The notes: a model not told the origin generated them from the letters alone. A stretch of DNA of 12,925 bases from REEB95 sp050729555 (GCA_050729555.1 JBOHLR010000066.1:1-12925), one strand, 5' to 3'. Shown: positions 1 to 9,425, numbered from the stretch's first letter. Numbers and translations: made by a program.

Positions 1-38
1 CTTAACGAACCAGTTTGGGCGGCCCGAGGACGGAAAGA

Positions 39-70
39 CGGCGCCCGCTAAGAGGCGCCGCTTTCTTTTT
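39..70 (+). terminator. Intrinsic terminator of an upstream off-window gene
   Basis: A perfect 7-bp GC-only stem (39-45 with 54-60) with an 8-nt loop is followed by CTTTCTTTTT (61-70), the classic layout of a rho-independent terminator reading rightwards. The gene it ends is not in the window. A TAA at 3-5 could be its stop codon, but only the first few bases are visible, so no coding call is made. The terminator sits only 18 bp before the next ATG, so the glycosylase gene must either have its promoter over or upstream of this hairpin or depend on read-through. Confidence 0.8.
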
Positions 71-88
71 CGCGTTAAGCTTCGCGCC

Positions 89-697
89 ATGACCCGCGCT
101 GCGCTCAAACCGCCAGCCGAAAGCCTCGACGCGCTGCTCGTCCGGCTGGGTGGCTGTCGCGTCTGCGCCAAGCATCTGCCGCTCGGTCCGCGGCCGGTGC
201 TCCAGGTCGCGCCCGGCGCCCGCATCCTGATCCTGAGCCAGGCGCCCGGCACGCGCGTTCACGAAACCGGCCTCAACTTCAACGACCGCAGCGGCGACCG
301 CTTGCGCGATTGGATGGGCGTCGACCGCGATACGTTCTACGACGGCCGTCGCGTCGCGGTGATGGGCATGGCGTTCTGCTATCCGGGCCGCGACGGCAAA
401 GGCGGCGACCTGCCGCCGCGGCCGGAATGCGCGCCGCTCTGGCATCCGGACCTGCTGGCGCACCTGCCCAAAGTCGCGCTGACGCTGCTCGTCGGGTCTT
501 ATGCCATCGACTACTACATGCCGGACGCCAAGCGGCAGAGCATGACCGAGACGGTCAAGGCGTGGCGGTCGGCGCCGGCGGGAACCTTGCCGCTGCCGCA
601 TCCGTCGTGGCGCACGACCGCGTGGGAGAAGAACAATCCCTGGTTCCGGCGAACGCTGGTCCCGGAATTGCGCCGGCGCGTCGCCGCGCTGCTTTAG
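89..697 (+). CDS. Uracil-DNA glycosylase superfamily protein (family 4-like)
   Basis: This 202-residue protein probably excises uracil from DNA in the first step of base excision repair. Visible motifs are the N-terminal motif A region SQAPG (50-54), a following NFNDRSGDRLRDW stretch (63-75), and motif B with HPS (171-173) followed by an Asn-Pro-Trp-Phe segment (183-186) where the DNA-intercalating loop lies. Four cysteines, C23, C26, C97 and C114, follow the CxxC...C...C pattern that ligates a 4Fe-4S cluster in family 4 glycosylases. Motif A departs from the usual GE(A/G)PG, so the activity may differ from classical Udg. The ATG at 89 is the only good start; no clear Shine-Dalgarno precedes it. 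The gene converges on the methyltransferase and their stop codons share bases. Family assignment is firm, substrate is inferred. Confidence 0.86.
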   Translation: MTRAALKPPAESLDALLVRLGGCRVCAKHLPLGPRPVLQVAPGARILILSQAPGTRVHETGLNFNDRSGDRLRDWMGVDRDTFYDGRRVAVMGMAFCYPGRDGKGGDLPPRPECAPLWHPDLLAHLPKVALTLLVGSYAIDYYMPDAKRQSMTETVKAWRSAPAGTLPLPHPSWRTTAWEKNNPWFRRTLVPELRRRVAALL

Positions 698-1539
698 GGA
701 TTGCGCGCCGTCACGATCCAGATACCGGCAGCCAGGGGCACCGACTTGCCCTTGACGTGAGGCTTGAGTCCCGCGCGTAGCGCGGCCTCGATCTTCGCGC
801 GCGCCGCCGTGTTGCCTTTGTCGAAGGTGCGGCTCGCCGGGCCGATGTCGATCATGTATCCGACCGCCGTCTCGAGCCCGCCGCTCGCCGCGATGTCGAA
901 GCTCAAATCGTGCGGTGTCATCTTGACTGCGGTGAAGCCCGCGCCGCCGAGGATGCGCTCGACCCGCGCCGGATTGGCAAAGGAAAACGGGCCGGGATCC
1001 TCGGGCCCGGGCTTGGGCAAGCGCGGCATCACTTGATAGGCCGCCTCTAAAGGCGTCATCGCCCACGGATTGTCCTTGGGTGTGCGGAAGCAAGAGAAAA
1101 CGAGACGGCCGCCGGGTTTCAGCGCGCTGCGCAAATTGGCGAAGGCGCGCACCGGATCGGCGAAGAACATCACGCCGTGGCGCGATGCCAGAAGGTCGAA
1201 CCCGCCACGCGGAAACGCATAGGTCGTGGCGTCCGCCTCGATGAATTCGGCGTGCGCGCCGGGAGGCGTCAGCTGGCGGGCGACCGCCAGCATCGCCGGC
1301 GATATGTCGACGCCGAGGACACGACCTTGCAGCCCGACGGCCTTGGCGAGCGCCAGCGCCAATGCGCCGCAGCCGCAGCCGGTGTCCACGACGCGCTCGC
1401 CCGGCTTGGCCGCGGCCGCCGCGATCAGCGGCGCCATCACCGGCGCGAGCAGGGTTTCGGTGAAATCGTTTTGCCGGGCCCAATGGTCGCCGCCTTCGCC
1501 GCTCCAATAGGCCAGCCCGGGATTCGGTGTTTCGCTCAT
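694..1539 (-). CDS. Class I SAM-dependent methyltransferase
   Basis: A 281-residue soluble methyltransferase of the Rossmann-fold class. Motif I is VVDTGCGCG (50-58), the acidic end of strand 2 that binds the ribose of S-adenosylmethionine is D78 (GVDIS), and a typical post-motif region FDLLASRHGVMFF (114-126) and KPGGRLVFSC (141-150) follow. The substrate cannot be read from the sequence; the general pattern is that of small-molecule methyltransferases related to UbiE. The start at 1539 is preferred over an upstream in-frame ATG at 1656 because GGAGG lies 4 nt before it and because it overlaps the stop of the preceding metallopeptidase gene as ATGA. The two genes therefore look translationally coupled. 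Function beyond 'methyltransferase' is not supportable. Confidence 0.87.
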   Translation of the reverse strand: MSETPNPGLAYWSGEGGDHWARQNDFTETLLAPVMAPLIAAAAAKPGERVVDTGCGCGALALALAKAVGLQGRVLGVDISPAMLAVARQLTPPGAHAEFIEADATTYAFPRGGFDLLASRHGVMFFADPVRAFANLRSALKPGGRLVFSCFRTPKDNPWAMTPLEAAYQVMPRLPKPGPEDPGPFSFANPARVERILGGAGFTAVKMTPHDLSFDIAASGGLETAVGYMIDIGPASRTFDKGNTAARAKIEAALRAGLKPHVKGKSVPLAAGIWIVTARNP

Positions 1540-1934
1540 GCCCCCTCCGCTTCGATGCGCTCCATGTCGTCGTCGCTGAAGCCGAAATGATGGCCGATCT
1601 CGTGAATCAGGACATGGCGCACGACGCGGTAGAGGTCGTCGCCGGTTTCGCACCAATAATCGAGGATCGGCCGGCGATAGAGGAAAATCATGTCGATCGC
1701 CGGTCGTGGGTCGCTGACGTTCTTGTAGGGCATGCCCACGCCGCGATAGAGGCCGAGGATGTCGAAAGGGCTTTCGAGCTCCATCTCTCTCTCGGTATCC
1801 TCGTCGGGAAACTCGTCGACGCGGATAACGACATTGCCGACGTGGTGCTTGAGGCGCCCGGGGATGGTGGCGAGAGCGCGGTGCGCCAGCGCCTCGAGGT
1901 CGGCCAAGGTCGGCGCCGTTGACGGCTCACTCAT
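1536..1934 (-). CDS. Minimal zincin-type metallopeptidase (Zincin_1 / DUF1025 family)
   Basis: A 132-residue protein with the zinc-binding signature HEIGHHFGFSD (111-121), that is HExxHxxGxxD: H111 and H115 bind zinc, E112 is the general base, and D121 is the expected third ligand. Such short proteins form the Zincin_1 (formerly DUF1025) family, widespread in alphaproteobacteria and actinobacteria. Their natural substrates are unknown as far as I am aware. The preceding region has the family features LYRG (62-65) and IFLYRRPIL (83-91). No signal peptide or membrane segment is seen, so it is probably cytoplasmic. It is the first gene of a two-gene unit with the methyltransferase (4-nt overlap). 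Its start codon lies 23 bp from the divergent pterin dehydratase gene, so its promoter must lie largely inside that gene. The Shine-Dalgarno sequence is weak. Confidence 0.88.
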   Translation of the reverse strand: MSEPSTAPTLADLEALAHRALATIPGRLKHHVGNVVIRVDEFPDEDTEREMELESPFDILGLYRGVGMPYKNVSDPRPAIDMIFLYRRPILDYWCETGDDLYRVVRHVLIHEIGHHFGFSDDDMERIEAEGA

Positions 1935-1943
1935 CGCGGCAGC

Positions 1944-1951
1944 AAAGGAGG
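1944..1951 (+). promoter_or_regulatory. Ribosome binding site setting the phhB start
   Basis: AAAGGAGG, a near-perfect complement of the 16S rRNA 3' end, lies 6 nt before the ATG at 1958. This selects that ATG over an in-frame upstream ATG at 1919, which would lie inside the divergent metallopeptidase gene and has no ribosome binding site. Confidence 0.85.
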
Positions 1952-1957
1952 CAGACG

Positions 1958-2244
1958 ATGGTCGATAAGCTGACGGGTACGGCGCGCGCCGAGGCGCTCA
2001 AGGGCCTGCCGGGCTGGGCGGAGGTCGCCGGCCGCGACGCGATCAAGAAGAGCTTTCAATTCCGCACCTTCGCCGATGCCTGGGGGTTCATGAGCAAGGT
2101 GGCGCTCGCGGCCGAAAAGATGGACCACCATCCCGAATGGTTCAACGTCTATAACAAGGTCGAAATCACGCTATCGACCCACGATGCTGGCGGCCTGTCG
2201 AAGCGCGACGTCGACTTGGCGAAGATCGTCGACAAGCTGGCGAC

Positions 2245-2248
<4 letters not shown>
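1958..2248 (+). CDS. phhB: 4a-hydroxytetrahydrobiopterin dehydratase (pterin-4a-carbinolamine dehydratase)
   Basis: A 96-residue protein, the usual length for the PCD/DCoH family. It dehydrates 4a-hydroxytetrahydropterin, recycling the pterin cofactor used by aromatic amino acid hydroxylases such as phenylalanine hydroxylase. The family hallmark is complete: DHHPEW (56-61) with catalytic H57 and H58, then NVYNKVEITLSTH (63-75) with the third conserved histidine H75, and the C-terminal GGLSKRDVDLA block (78-88). The start is fixed by a strong ribosome binding site. No phenylalanine hydroxylase gene is next to it, so it is a stand-alone copy; many such proteins are present in genomes where the pterin-dependent partner lies elsewhere. 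It converges on aacS with shared stop-codon bases. Confidence 0.93.
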
Positions 2249-4209
<1,961 letters not shown>

Positions 4210-4236
4210 CGTTGCCTCCCTGGCGAAACTCTACCG

Positions 4237-4252
4237 CGCCGGCTTGCCGGCG
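4237..4252 (-). repeat. Intercistronic GC palindrome between ccmI and aacS
   Basis: A perfect 7-bp inverted repeat of only G and C (4237-4243 with 4246-4252), separated by 2 nt, lies in the 54-bp gap between the ccmI stop and the aacS start. No U-tract follows on the minus strand, so it is not a standard terminator. It may stabilise the 3' end of the ccm mRNA or be a processing site, but this is inference. Confidence 0.5.
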
Positions 4253-4263
4253 GCCAAGCCCGC

Positions 4264-5088
4264 CTACTTGTCCTTGATCGCGTCGAGCGCGGCATTGACC
4301 GTGTCGCGTTCGGGCGCATCGGCCGGCATCACCCGCAGCAGGTGGGTCCAGTCGTCGCGCGCCTGCGCAAAATCCCGCTGCTGCGCCGCCGCCAGACCGA
4401 GGAACCACAGCGCCATCGGCTGGTCGGGCTGCTGCGCGGTGACGACCTTGAGCAGCGCGACGGCGCGTTGCGGCACCGGATCTTCGAGCTTGCGGCCGTT
4501 CAGCATCGCTGCCGCCTCGGCCAACGCGATCTGCGGATCGTCGGGCTTGAGCTGGTGGGCGTGCTCATAGGCGTCGATCGCCTTGTCGGTTTCGCCCAGC
4601 ACCGCATAGGAGCGGCCGAGCATCGCCCAGCCCTGCGCGTCCTGCGGATTGCTTTTCAGCTTGGTGGCGAGGCCCGCGACCATGTTCTCGATCATCGCCT
4701 GCTGCGCTTCCGGCGCCGCGCGATTGGCGAACGGCAGGTCGGGCAGGCCCGGCGATCCCAGCACGATATAGACCGCGAGCGCGAAGGCGGCGGCGCAAAT
4801 GCCAAGGATGGCGGCGAGACCGCGCCGCGGCGCACGGACGACGGGCGCATCGGGTTCGTCCGCCGCGGCCAGAATGCGGCGCTCGATCTCGCGCCGCGCC
4901 GCGGCCGCATCCTCGGGCCGGACGAGGCCACGAGCGACATCGCGCTCGATCTCGTTCAACTGGTCGCGATAGACCGCGCGATCGTACCGGCCGCGTGTCA
5001 ACGCGCGCCCGGCGCGCTGCCACAACGGCGACAGCACGGTGCCAAGCACCGCCACGGTGACGAACAGCAGGGCGAGGGCGAAGATCAT
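4264..5088 (-). CDS. ccmI: Cytochrome c maturation protein CcmI
   Basis: A 274-residue inner-membrane protein that holds the C-terminal end of apocytochrome c during heme ligation together with CcmF and CcmH. The first transmembrane helix is at about 3-20 and the second at about 92-111. Between them is a charged cytoplasmic loop with the CcmI-typical YRDQLNEIERDVARG (40-54) and leucine-zipper-like helix. After the second helix comes a periplasmic domain with tetratricopeptide repeats (about 150-255, e.g. AQGWAMLGRSYAVLGETDKA at 151-170). The start at 5088 overlaps the ccmH stop as ATGA; longer in-frame starts lie inside ccmH and lack the membrane-helix N-terminus. No Shine-Dalgarno is seen, so translation likely depends on coupling. 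It is the last ccm gene. Confidence 0.92.
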   Translation of the reverse strand: MIFALALLFVTVAVLGTVLSPLWQRAGRALTRGRYDRAVYRDQLNEIERDVARGLVRPEDAAAARREIERRILAAADEPDAPVVRAPRRGLAAILGICAAAFALAVYIVLGSPGLPDLPFANRAAPEAQQAMIENMVAGLATKLKSNPQDAQGWAMLGRSYAVLGETDKAIDAYEHAHQLKPDDPQIALAEAAAMLNGRKLEDPVPQRAVALLKVVTAQQPDQPMALWFLGLAAAQQRDFAQARDDWTHLLRVMPADAPERDTVNAALDAIKDK

Positions 5089-5543
5089 TGGTCGTCGAGC
5101 AGCAGCCGTTCGAGCTGCCGGCGCTGGTCGAGATCGAGCGGCTCGTCCGGCGGCGCCGGCCGGCGGCGCAGATAGAACCACGCACCGGCGGCGCCCAAGA
5201 TCAGGATGGCGAACGGCGAGAACCACAGCAGATACGTCGCCGGCTCGACCGGCGGCTTGAGCAGGACGAATTCGCCGTAGCGGTCGGTGACGTATTTGAT
5301 CGTCTGCGCGTCGCTATCGCCCGCCGTCAGCCGTTCCCGGATCAGCACGCGCAGGTCATGCGCGAGATCGGCGCCCGAATCCTCGATCGACTCGTTCTGG
5401 CAAACCACGCAGCGCAGTTGCTTGCCGATCGCTTCGGCGCGCGTCTCGAGCGCGGGATTTTTCAGCATCTCGCCCGGCTCGACCGCGAGCGCCGCCGGCA
5501 TCGCGCCGAGCAGGATCGCCGCGGCGATGAGCGCGCGGATCAC
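5085..5543 (-). CDS. ccmH: Cytochrome c maturation protein CcmH (thiol oxidoreductase)
   Basis: A 152-residue membrane-anchored thiol-disulfide protein of the heme ligation complex. It keeps the apocytochrome CXXCH cysteines reduced before heme is attached. The N-terminal signal peptide ends near residue 20 (AALA), the redox motif LRCVVCQN (43-50; C45 and C48) is the family signature, and a membrane helix at about 103-124 precedes a short cytoplasmic tail. The start is a GTG at 5543 that overlaps the TGA of ccmG (GTGA). The open frame extends upstream to an ATG at 5858, but that part is the wrong frame of ccmG and lacks a signal peptide. It is the short single-domain CcmH; the CcmI-like part that is fused to it in E. 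coli is a separate gene here. Confidence 0.92.
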   Translation of the reverse strand: MIRALIAAAILLGAMPAALAVEPGEMLKNPALETRAEAIGKQLRCVVCQNESIEDSGADLAHDLRVLIRERLTAGDSDAQTIKYVTDRYGEFVLLKPPVEPATYLLWFSPFAILILGAAGAWFYLRRRPAPPDEPLDLDQRRQLERLLLDDQ

Positions 5544-6082
5544 GACGCCCCCAGACGTTGCAGCAGCGGCATAATTTCGTTCTTCACGACGTCGTCGGTC
5601 AGCGGCCCGACGTGGCGCCAGCGGATATGGCCGGTGCGGTCGATGGCATAGGTCTCGGGCACGCCATAGACGCCGAAATTGATGGCGGTACGGCCGCTGT
5701 CGTCGATGCCGATGCGGCGATAGGGGTCGCCGTATTGCTGCAGGAATTTCTCCGCATCCGCCGGCTTGTCCTTGTAGTCGATGCCGTACAGCACGATGAC
5801 GTTGCGGCGCGAAAGATCCATCAGTACCGGGCTTTCCGCGCGGCATGGTACGCACCACGACGCGAAGAAATTGACGAAGACGATCTCGTCGGTAAACGCG
5901 CGATTGGTAAGCGGCGCCTCGCCCTTGAGACCGGCCAGGTCGAAGGCCGGCGCCGGCTTGTCGATCAACGCCGACGGCAGGAGCTCGGGGTTATAGCCGG
6001 GCGCGAGACCGTGCGAGAGGTAGATGGCGAGAGCGGCAAAGGCCACCAGCGGCAAAAGATAAATCGCCCGGCGCCAGCTCAT
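5540..6082 (-). CDS. ccmG: Periplasmic thioredoxin-like protein CcmG/DsbE
   Basis: A 180-residue membrane-tethered periplasmic thioredoxin that passes reducing power to CcmH or apocytochrome c. It has an N-terminal anchor helix (about 6-23), the active site WCVPC (76-80), and the conserved acidic, cis-proline-containing loop GVYGVPETY (137-145) that is characteristic of CcmG rather than general thioredoxins. The start at 6082 is chosen because it overlaps the ccmF stop (ATGA), has GGGAG 7 nt upstream, and begins directly with the anchor; in-frame sequence upstream lies inside ccmF. Length and motifs match DsbE-family proteins. Confidence 0.94.
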   Translation of the reverse strand: MSWRRAIYLLPLVAFAALAIYLSHGLAPGYNPELLPSALIDKPAPAFDLAGLKGEAPLTNRAFTDEIVFVNFFASWCVPCRAESPVLMDLSRRNVIVLYGIDYKDKPADAEKFLQQYGDPYRRIGIDDSGRTAINFGVYGVPETYAIDRTGHIRWRHVGPLTDDVVKNEIMPLLQRLGAS

Positions 6083-8067
6083 GCGCGGCTCCCGTCCGCC
6101 GGCAGCGCAGCTTTGCCGGCGCGGCGGGCGGCGATGCCGACGCGCCAGCGCCGGTCGCTCAAGCTGACGACGCCGCCGAAGGCCATGATCACGCCGCCGA
6201 TCCAGATAAACGGCACCAGCGGCTTCCAATAGGCACGGACGGCCCAGCCGCCTTTATTGTCGGGGTCGCCAAGCGCCAGGTAGAAGTCGGCGAAGAAATT
6301 GGTGTGGATCGCGGTCTTGCTCACCGTCTGCTGCTGGAGCGGAAAGAAACGCCGCTCGGGTTCGAGCTGTGCAACGACGCGCGTGCCGTCGAGCAAGGTG
6401 AAGTCGCCGCGGTCGGCGGTGTAGTTGATGCCCTCGTGCCGGCCGATGCCGTCGAAGCGCAGCGTATAACCCGCCACCGGCAGCGTCTGGCCGAGATGGA
6501 GCAGCGCGATGCCCTGCTGCTCGAAGCCCGAGGCCGCGATGCCGGCGACGGTCACCGCCAGGCCGAAATGCGCCAGCGTCATGCCATAGGAGGCGCGCGG
6601 CTGGGCGAGCGCGCGGCGGATGATTTCGGACCACGGCGCGCGGAAAAGGCGCAGCCGGTCGGCGATCTCGACCACCGCGCCGCCGCCCATCCAGGCGGCG
6701 AGACCGACGCCGAGCACCGACAGCACCGGGCCGCCGTGGCTCAGATAAAACGCCACCAGCATCGCGGCGATGACAGCTGCGAACGCCGCCCACAGCCGCT
6801 GCAACGCGCCGAGAAAATCGCCGCGCTTCCAGGCCAGCAAGGGTCCGAGGCCGACCGCCAGCAACAGCGGAATCATCAGCGGCACGAAGGTCCGGTCGAA
6901 AAACGGATAGCCGACCGACAGTTTGGGTCCGCCGACCGCGTCGAGGAATAGCGGGTACAGCGTGCCGATAAACACCGTGGCGCAGCAGCTCGCCAGGATC
7001 AGGTTGTTGAGCAGCAGCGCGCCTTCGCGCGAGATCGGTGCGAACACGCCGCCCGGCTCGACCGTCGGCGCACGCCAGGCGTAAAGCGCCAGCGAACCGC
7101 CGATGGCGATGCACAGCAGCACCAGGATGAAGACGCCGCGGCGCGGATCGAGCGCGAAGGCGTGCACCGACGTGAGCACGCCCGAGCGCACCAGGAAGGT
7201 GCCGACCAGCGACAGCGAAAAGGTCAGGATCGCCAGCAGAATCGTCCAGCTCTTGAGCGTGTCGCGGCGCTCGACCACGATCGCCGAATGCAGCAGCGCC
7301 GTGCCGGCCAGCCACGGCATCAGCGATGCGTTCTCGACCGGATCCCAGAACCACCAGCCGCCCCAGCCGAGCGTGTAATAGGCCCACCAGCTACCCATGG
7401 CGATGCCGAGCGTCAGGCAACACCACGATGCCAGCGTCCACGGCCGCACCCAGCGCGCCCAGGCGGCGTCGACGCGACCGTCGATCAGCGCCGCGACCGC
7501 GAAGGCGAAAGCAACCGAGAAGCCGACATACCCCAGATAAAGGAACGGCGGATGAAAGGCGAGGCCGGGGTCCTGCAGGATCGGGTTGAGGCCCATGCCT
7601 TCTTCCGGCGCCGGCGACAGGCGCAGGAACGGATTCGACGTCAGTAGGATGAACAGCAGGAAGCCGATGGCGATCAGCCCTTTGACGCCGAGCACGCGCG
7701 CGCACAACCGCGGCGGCATGGCGTCGCCGAACCAGGCGATTGCCGCGCCGTAAAGCGCCAGGATCAGCACCCACAGCACCATCGAGCCCTCGTGGTTGCC
7801 CCACACGCTGGTCAGCTTGTAGAGCAGCGGCTTGGCGCTGCTGCTGTTCTCGGCGACGTTGGCGACCGAGAAATCCGACACGAAATAGGCATGCACCAGC
7901 GTCGCGAAGGCGAGCGCGATGAGCGCGAATTGCGCCATCGCCGCCAACCGGCCCGCTGCCATCAGATTGAGGTCGTTGCGCGCCGCGCCGGTGAGCGTTA
8001 ACCCGGTCTGCAACATCGCCACCGCCAGCGCCAGGATGAGCGCGAAATGACCGAGTTCGATGATCAT
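6079..8067 (-). CDS. ccmF: Heme lyase / cytochrome c heme ligation protein CcmF
   Basis: A 662-residue polytopic membrane protein that receives heme from holo-CcmE and attaches it to apocytochrome c. The tryptophan-rich WWD domain spans about 227-253 and contains GWGGWWFWDPVENASLMPW (234-252). The four expected histidines are present: periplasmic ligands at H172 (HPPFLYLGY) and H302 (SVHAFA), and heme b ligands at H260 and H500 (GMTLAHFG). A large periplasmic loop (about 515-615) is followed by a last helix (about 616-635). The length is normal for the family. The start overlaps the ccmE stop (ATGA), and GGAG lies upstream. Nothing is missing or truncated. Confidence 0.96.
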   Translation of the reverse strand: MIIELGHFALILALAVAMLQTGLTLTGAARNDLNLMAAGRLAAMAQFALIALAFATLVHAYFVSDFSVANVAENSSSAKPLLYKLTSVWGNHEGSMVLWVLILALYGAAIAWFGDAMPPRLCARVLGVKGLIAIGFLLFILLTSNPFLRLSPAPEEGMGLNPILQDPGLAFHPPFLYLGYVGFSVAFAFAVAALIDGRVDAAWARWVRPWTLASWCCLTLGIAMGSWWAYYTLGWGGWWFWDPVENASLMPWLAGTALLHSAIVVERRDTLKSWTILLAILTFSLSLVGTFLVRSGVLTSVHAFALDPRRGVFILVLLCIAIGGSLALYAWRAPTVEPGGVFAPISREGALLLNNLILASCCATVFIGTLYPLFLDAVGGPKLSVGYPFFDRTFVPLMIPLLLAVGLGPLLAWKRGDFLGALQRLWAAFAAVIAAMLVAFYLSHGGPVLSVLGVGLAAWMGGGAVVEIADRLRLFRAPWSEIIRRALAQPRASYGMTLAHFGLAVTVAGIAASGFEQQGIALLHLGQTLPVAGYTLRFDGIGRHEGINYTADRGDFTLLDGTRVVAQLEPERRFFPLQQQTVSKTAIHTNFFADFYLALGDPDNKGGWAVRAYWKPLVPFIWIGGVIMAFGGVVSLSDRRWRVGIAARRAGKAALPADGSRA

Positions 8068-8555
8068 GGGTTCGCTCCGGTCGCGGCGGGCGTCGCCGGC
8101 GGAACCGGTTTGCCGTTTTCGCCTTCCTGCCAGCGGCCGGCCTTCTTCAGCGCATCGACGACTTCGGGCGGCATATAGCGCTCGTCGTGCTTGGCCAACA
8201 AGGTCGTCGCCTTGAAGCCGCCGCTGGGCGTCAGTCGGCCTTCGACCACGACGCCCTGACCTTCGCGGAAGAGATCGGGCACCGTGCCGCGATAGGTCAC
8301 CGGCACGGATTTGCGTCCGTCGGTGACGGTGAAATCGAGCGTCGAGCCGTCGGCCTCGTGCTTGACGCTGCCGGCGGCCACCAGGCCGCCGATGCGCACC
8401 AGGCGGCCCGGCGGAATATGTTGCGCATAAAGATCGGACGGGCCGTAGAAGAAGACCAGATTGTCGTTGAGCGCCGACAGCGTCAGCCCGACCGCGAGGC
8501 CGAGCAGCGCGACGCCGCCAAGCACGAAATAAAGCCGCCGCCGCTTGCGCGTCAT
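8064..8555 (-). CDS. ccmE: Heme chaperone CcmE
   Basis: A 163-residue periplasmic heme chaperone anchored by one N-terminal helix (about 8-29). It binds heme covalently through the histidine of the conserved LLAKHDERYMPPEV block (119-132): H123 is the attachment site and Y127 a likely axial ligand, so this is the standard HxxxY type and not the CxxxY variant. The beta-barrel region has the typical R-V-R-I-G-G-L-V-A-G-S-V pattern (51-64). The start overlaps the ccmD stop (ATGA), with GAGGA 6 nt upstream. The tail after residue 135 is polar and flexible, as usual. Confidence 0.96.
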   Translation of the reverse strand: MTRKRRRLYFVLGGVALLGLAVGLTLSALNDNLVFFYGPSDLYAQHIPPGRLVRIGGLVAAGSVKHEADGSTLDFTVTDGRKSVPVTYRGTVPDLFREGQGVVVEGRLTPSGGFKATTLLAKHDERYMPPEVVDALKKAGRWQEGENGKPVPPATPAATGANP

Positions 8556-8701
8556 CGCCGTTCCTCGGCGTCGAGCGCGCGTTGCGCTCGGCGATAGCCG
8601 GTCATGCTATGCACCAGCAGGCCGATGAGCACGACCACCGCGACGCCATAGGCCGGCCAGACGAAGCGGGCATAGCCGCCCATGGCGAAAAACTGCGCCA
8701 T
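8552..8701 (-). CDS. ccmD: Heme exporter small membrane subunit CcmD
   Basis: A 49-residue single-helix protein, easily missed because it is so short. It helps the CcmABC complex release heme-loaded CcmE. It has an N-terminal FAMGGYARFVWPAYG block (5-19) that is the family signature, a membrane helix (about 13-33), and a basic, charged cytoplasmic tail (TGYRRAQRALDAEERR, 34-49). Its ATG shares one base with the ccmC stop (TGATG), and its TGA overlaps the ccmE start. There is no separate Shine-Dalgarno, so it is probably translated by re-initiation. Confidence 0.92.
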   Translation of the reverse strand: MAQFFAMGGYARFVWPAYGVAVVVLIGLLVHSMTGYRRAQRALDAEERR

Positions 8702-9411
8702 CACGCGCCGAAACGCAGCGCGCGCAGCTTGGCGCGCAACAACGCGGTCCGCATGCGCAGCATGAGGAGGACTGCGAACAGGAACAGGAATCCCGCCGCG
8801 ATGACGAGTAGCGGCCACAGCATCGAGACGGCGATGGTCGGACCGCCCATGCGGAATACGCTCGCCTTCTGGTGCAGCGTGTTCCACCAATCGACCGAGA
8901 ATTTGATGATCGGCAGGTTGACCACGCCGACGATGGCGAGGATCGCTGCGGCGCGCGAACCGCGCGTGCGGTCGTCGAAGGCGTTGGCGAGCGCGATGAA
9001 GCCCAAATAGAGGAAGAACAGCACCAGCACCGAGGTGAGCCGCGCGTCCCATACCCACCAGGTGCCCCACATTGGCTCGCCCCATAGCGAGCCGCTGGCC
9101 AAGCAGACGAAAGTGAACCCGGCGCCGACGGGCGCGGCGCTTTCGGCGGCGATATGCGCCAGCGGATGCCGCCAGATCAGCGCCACCGCGCTCGCGATCG
9201 CCATCACGGCATAGACCAGGCTCGCCAGCCAGGCCGACGGCACGTGCACGTACATGATCTTGACCGCTTCGCCCTGCTGATAGTCGGGCGGTGCGATGAA
9301 CAGCGCGCCAAAGAGTCCGATCGCGATCAGCACCGCCGCCGCGACGCTGCACCATGGCAGCAGAGCGGCCGAAAGGCGCATGAAACGGGCCGGATTGGCG
9401 AAGCGCTGCAT
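8701..9411 (-). CDS. ccmC: Heme transporter / CcmE heme-loading protein CcmC
   Basis: A 236-residue, six-helix membrane protein that presents heme to CcmE for covalent attachment. The WWD domain is WGEPMWGTWWVWDARLTS (110-127), and the flanking periplasmic histidines are H56 (YVHVPSAW) and H180 (WWNTLHQ), which serve as heme axial ligands in the family. The start at 9411 (MQRFANPARF) gives the usual CcmC length; in-frame sequence further upstream lies inside ccmB in the wrong frame. It follows ccmB after a 14-nt gap, the only non-overlapping junction of the operon, and no strong ribosome binding site is seen there. Confidence 0.95.
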   Translation of the reverse strand: MQRFANPARFMRLSAALLPWCSVAAAVLIAIGLFGALFIAPPDYQQGEAVKIMYVHVPSAWLASLVYAVMAIASAVALIWRHPLAHIAAESAAPVGAGFTFVCLASGSLWGEPMWGTWWVWDARLTSVLVLFFLYLGFIALANAFDDRTRGSRAAAILAIVGVVNLPIIKFSVDWWNTLHQKASVFRMGGPTIAVSMLWPLLVIAAGFLFLFAVLLMLRMRTALLRAKLRALRFGA

Positions 9412-9425
9412 GGCCGGTTTTTCTG

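Noticed and set aside
2..1507. Long open frame on the minus strand (501 residues)
   Set aside because: It crosses the glycosylase gene as antisense and the methyltransferase in the wrong frame. The product is Arg/Ala-rich with no recognisable motif, as expected from GC-rich shadow frames.
1540..1656. Longer N-terminus for the methyltransferase
   Set aside because: The extra 39 residues are Arg-rich shadow of the metallopeptidase gene, and the internal ATG has a GGAGG and the ATGA overlap.
1919..1957. Upstream in-frame ATG for phhB
   Set aside because: It would add 13 residues encoded inside the divergent gene, lacks a ribosome binding site, and places the strong AAAGGAGG inside the coding sequence.
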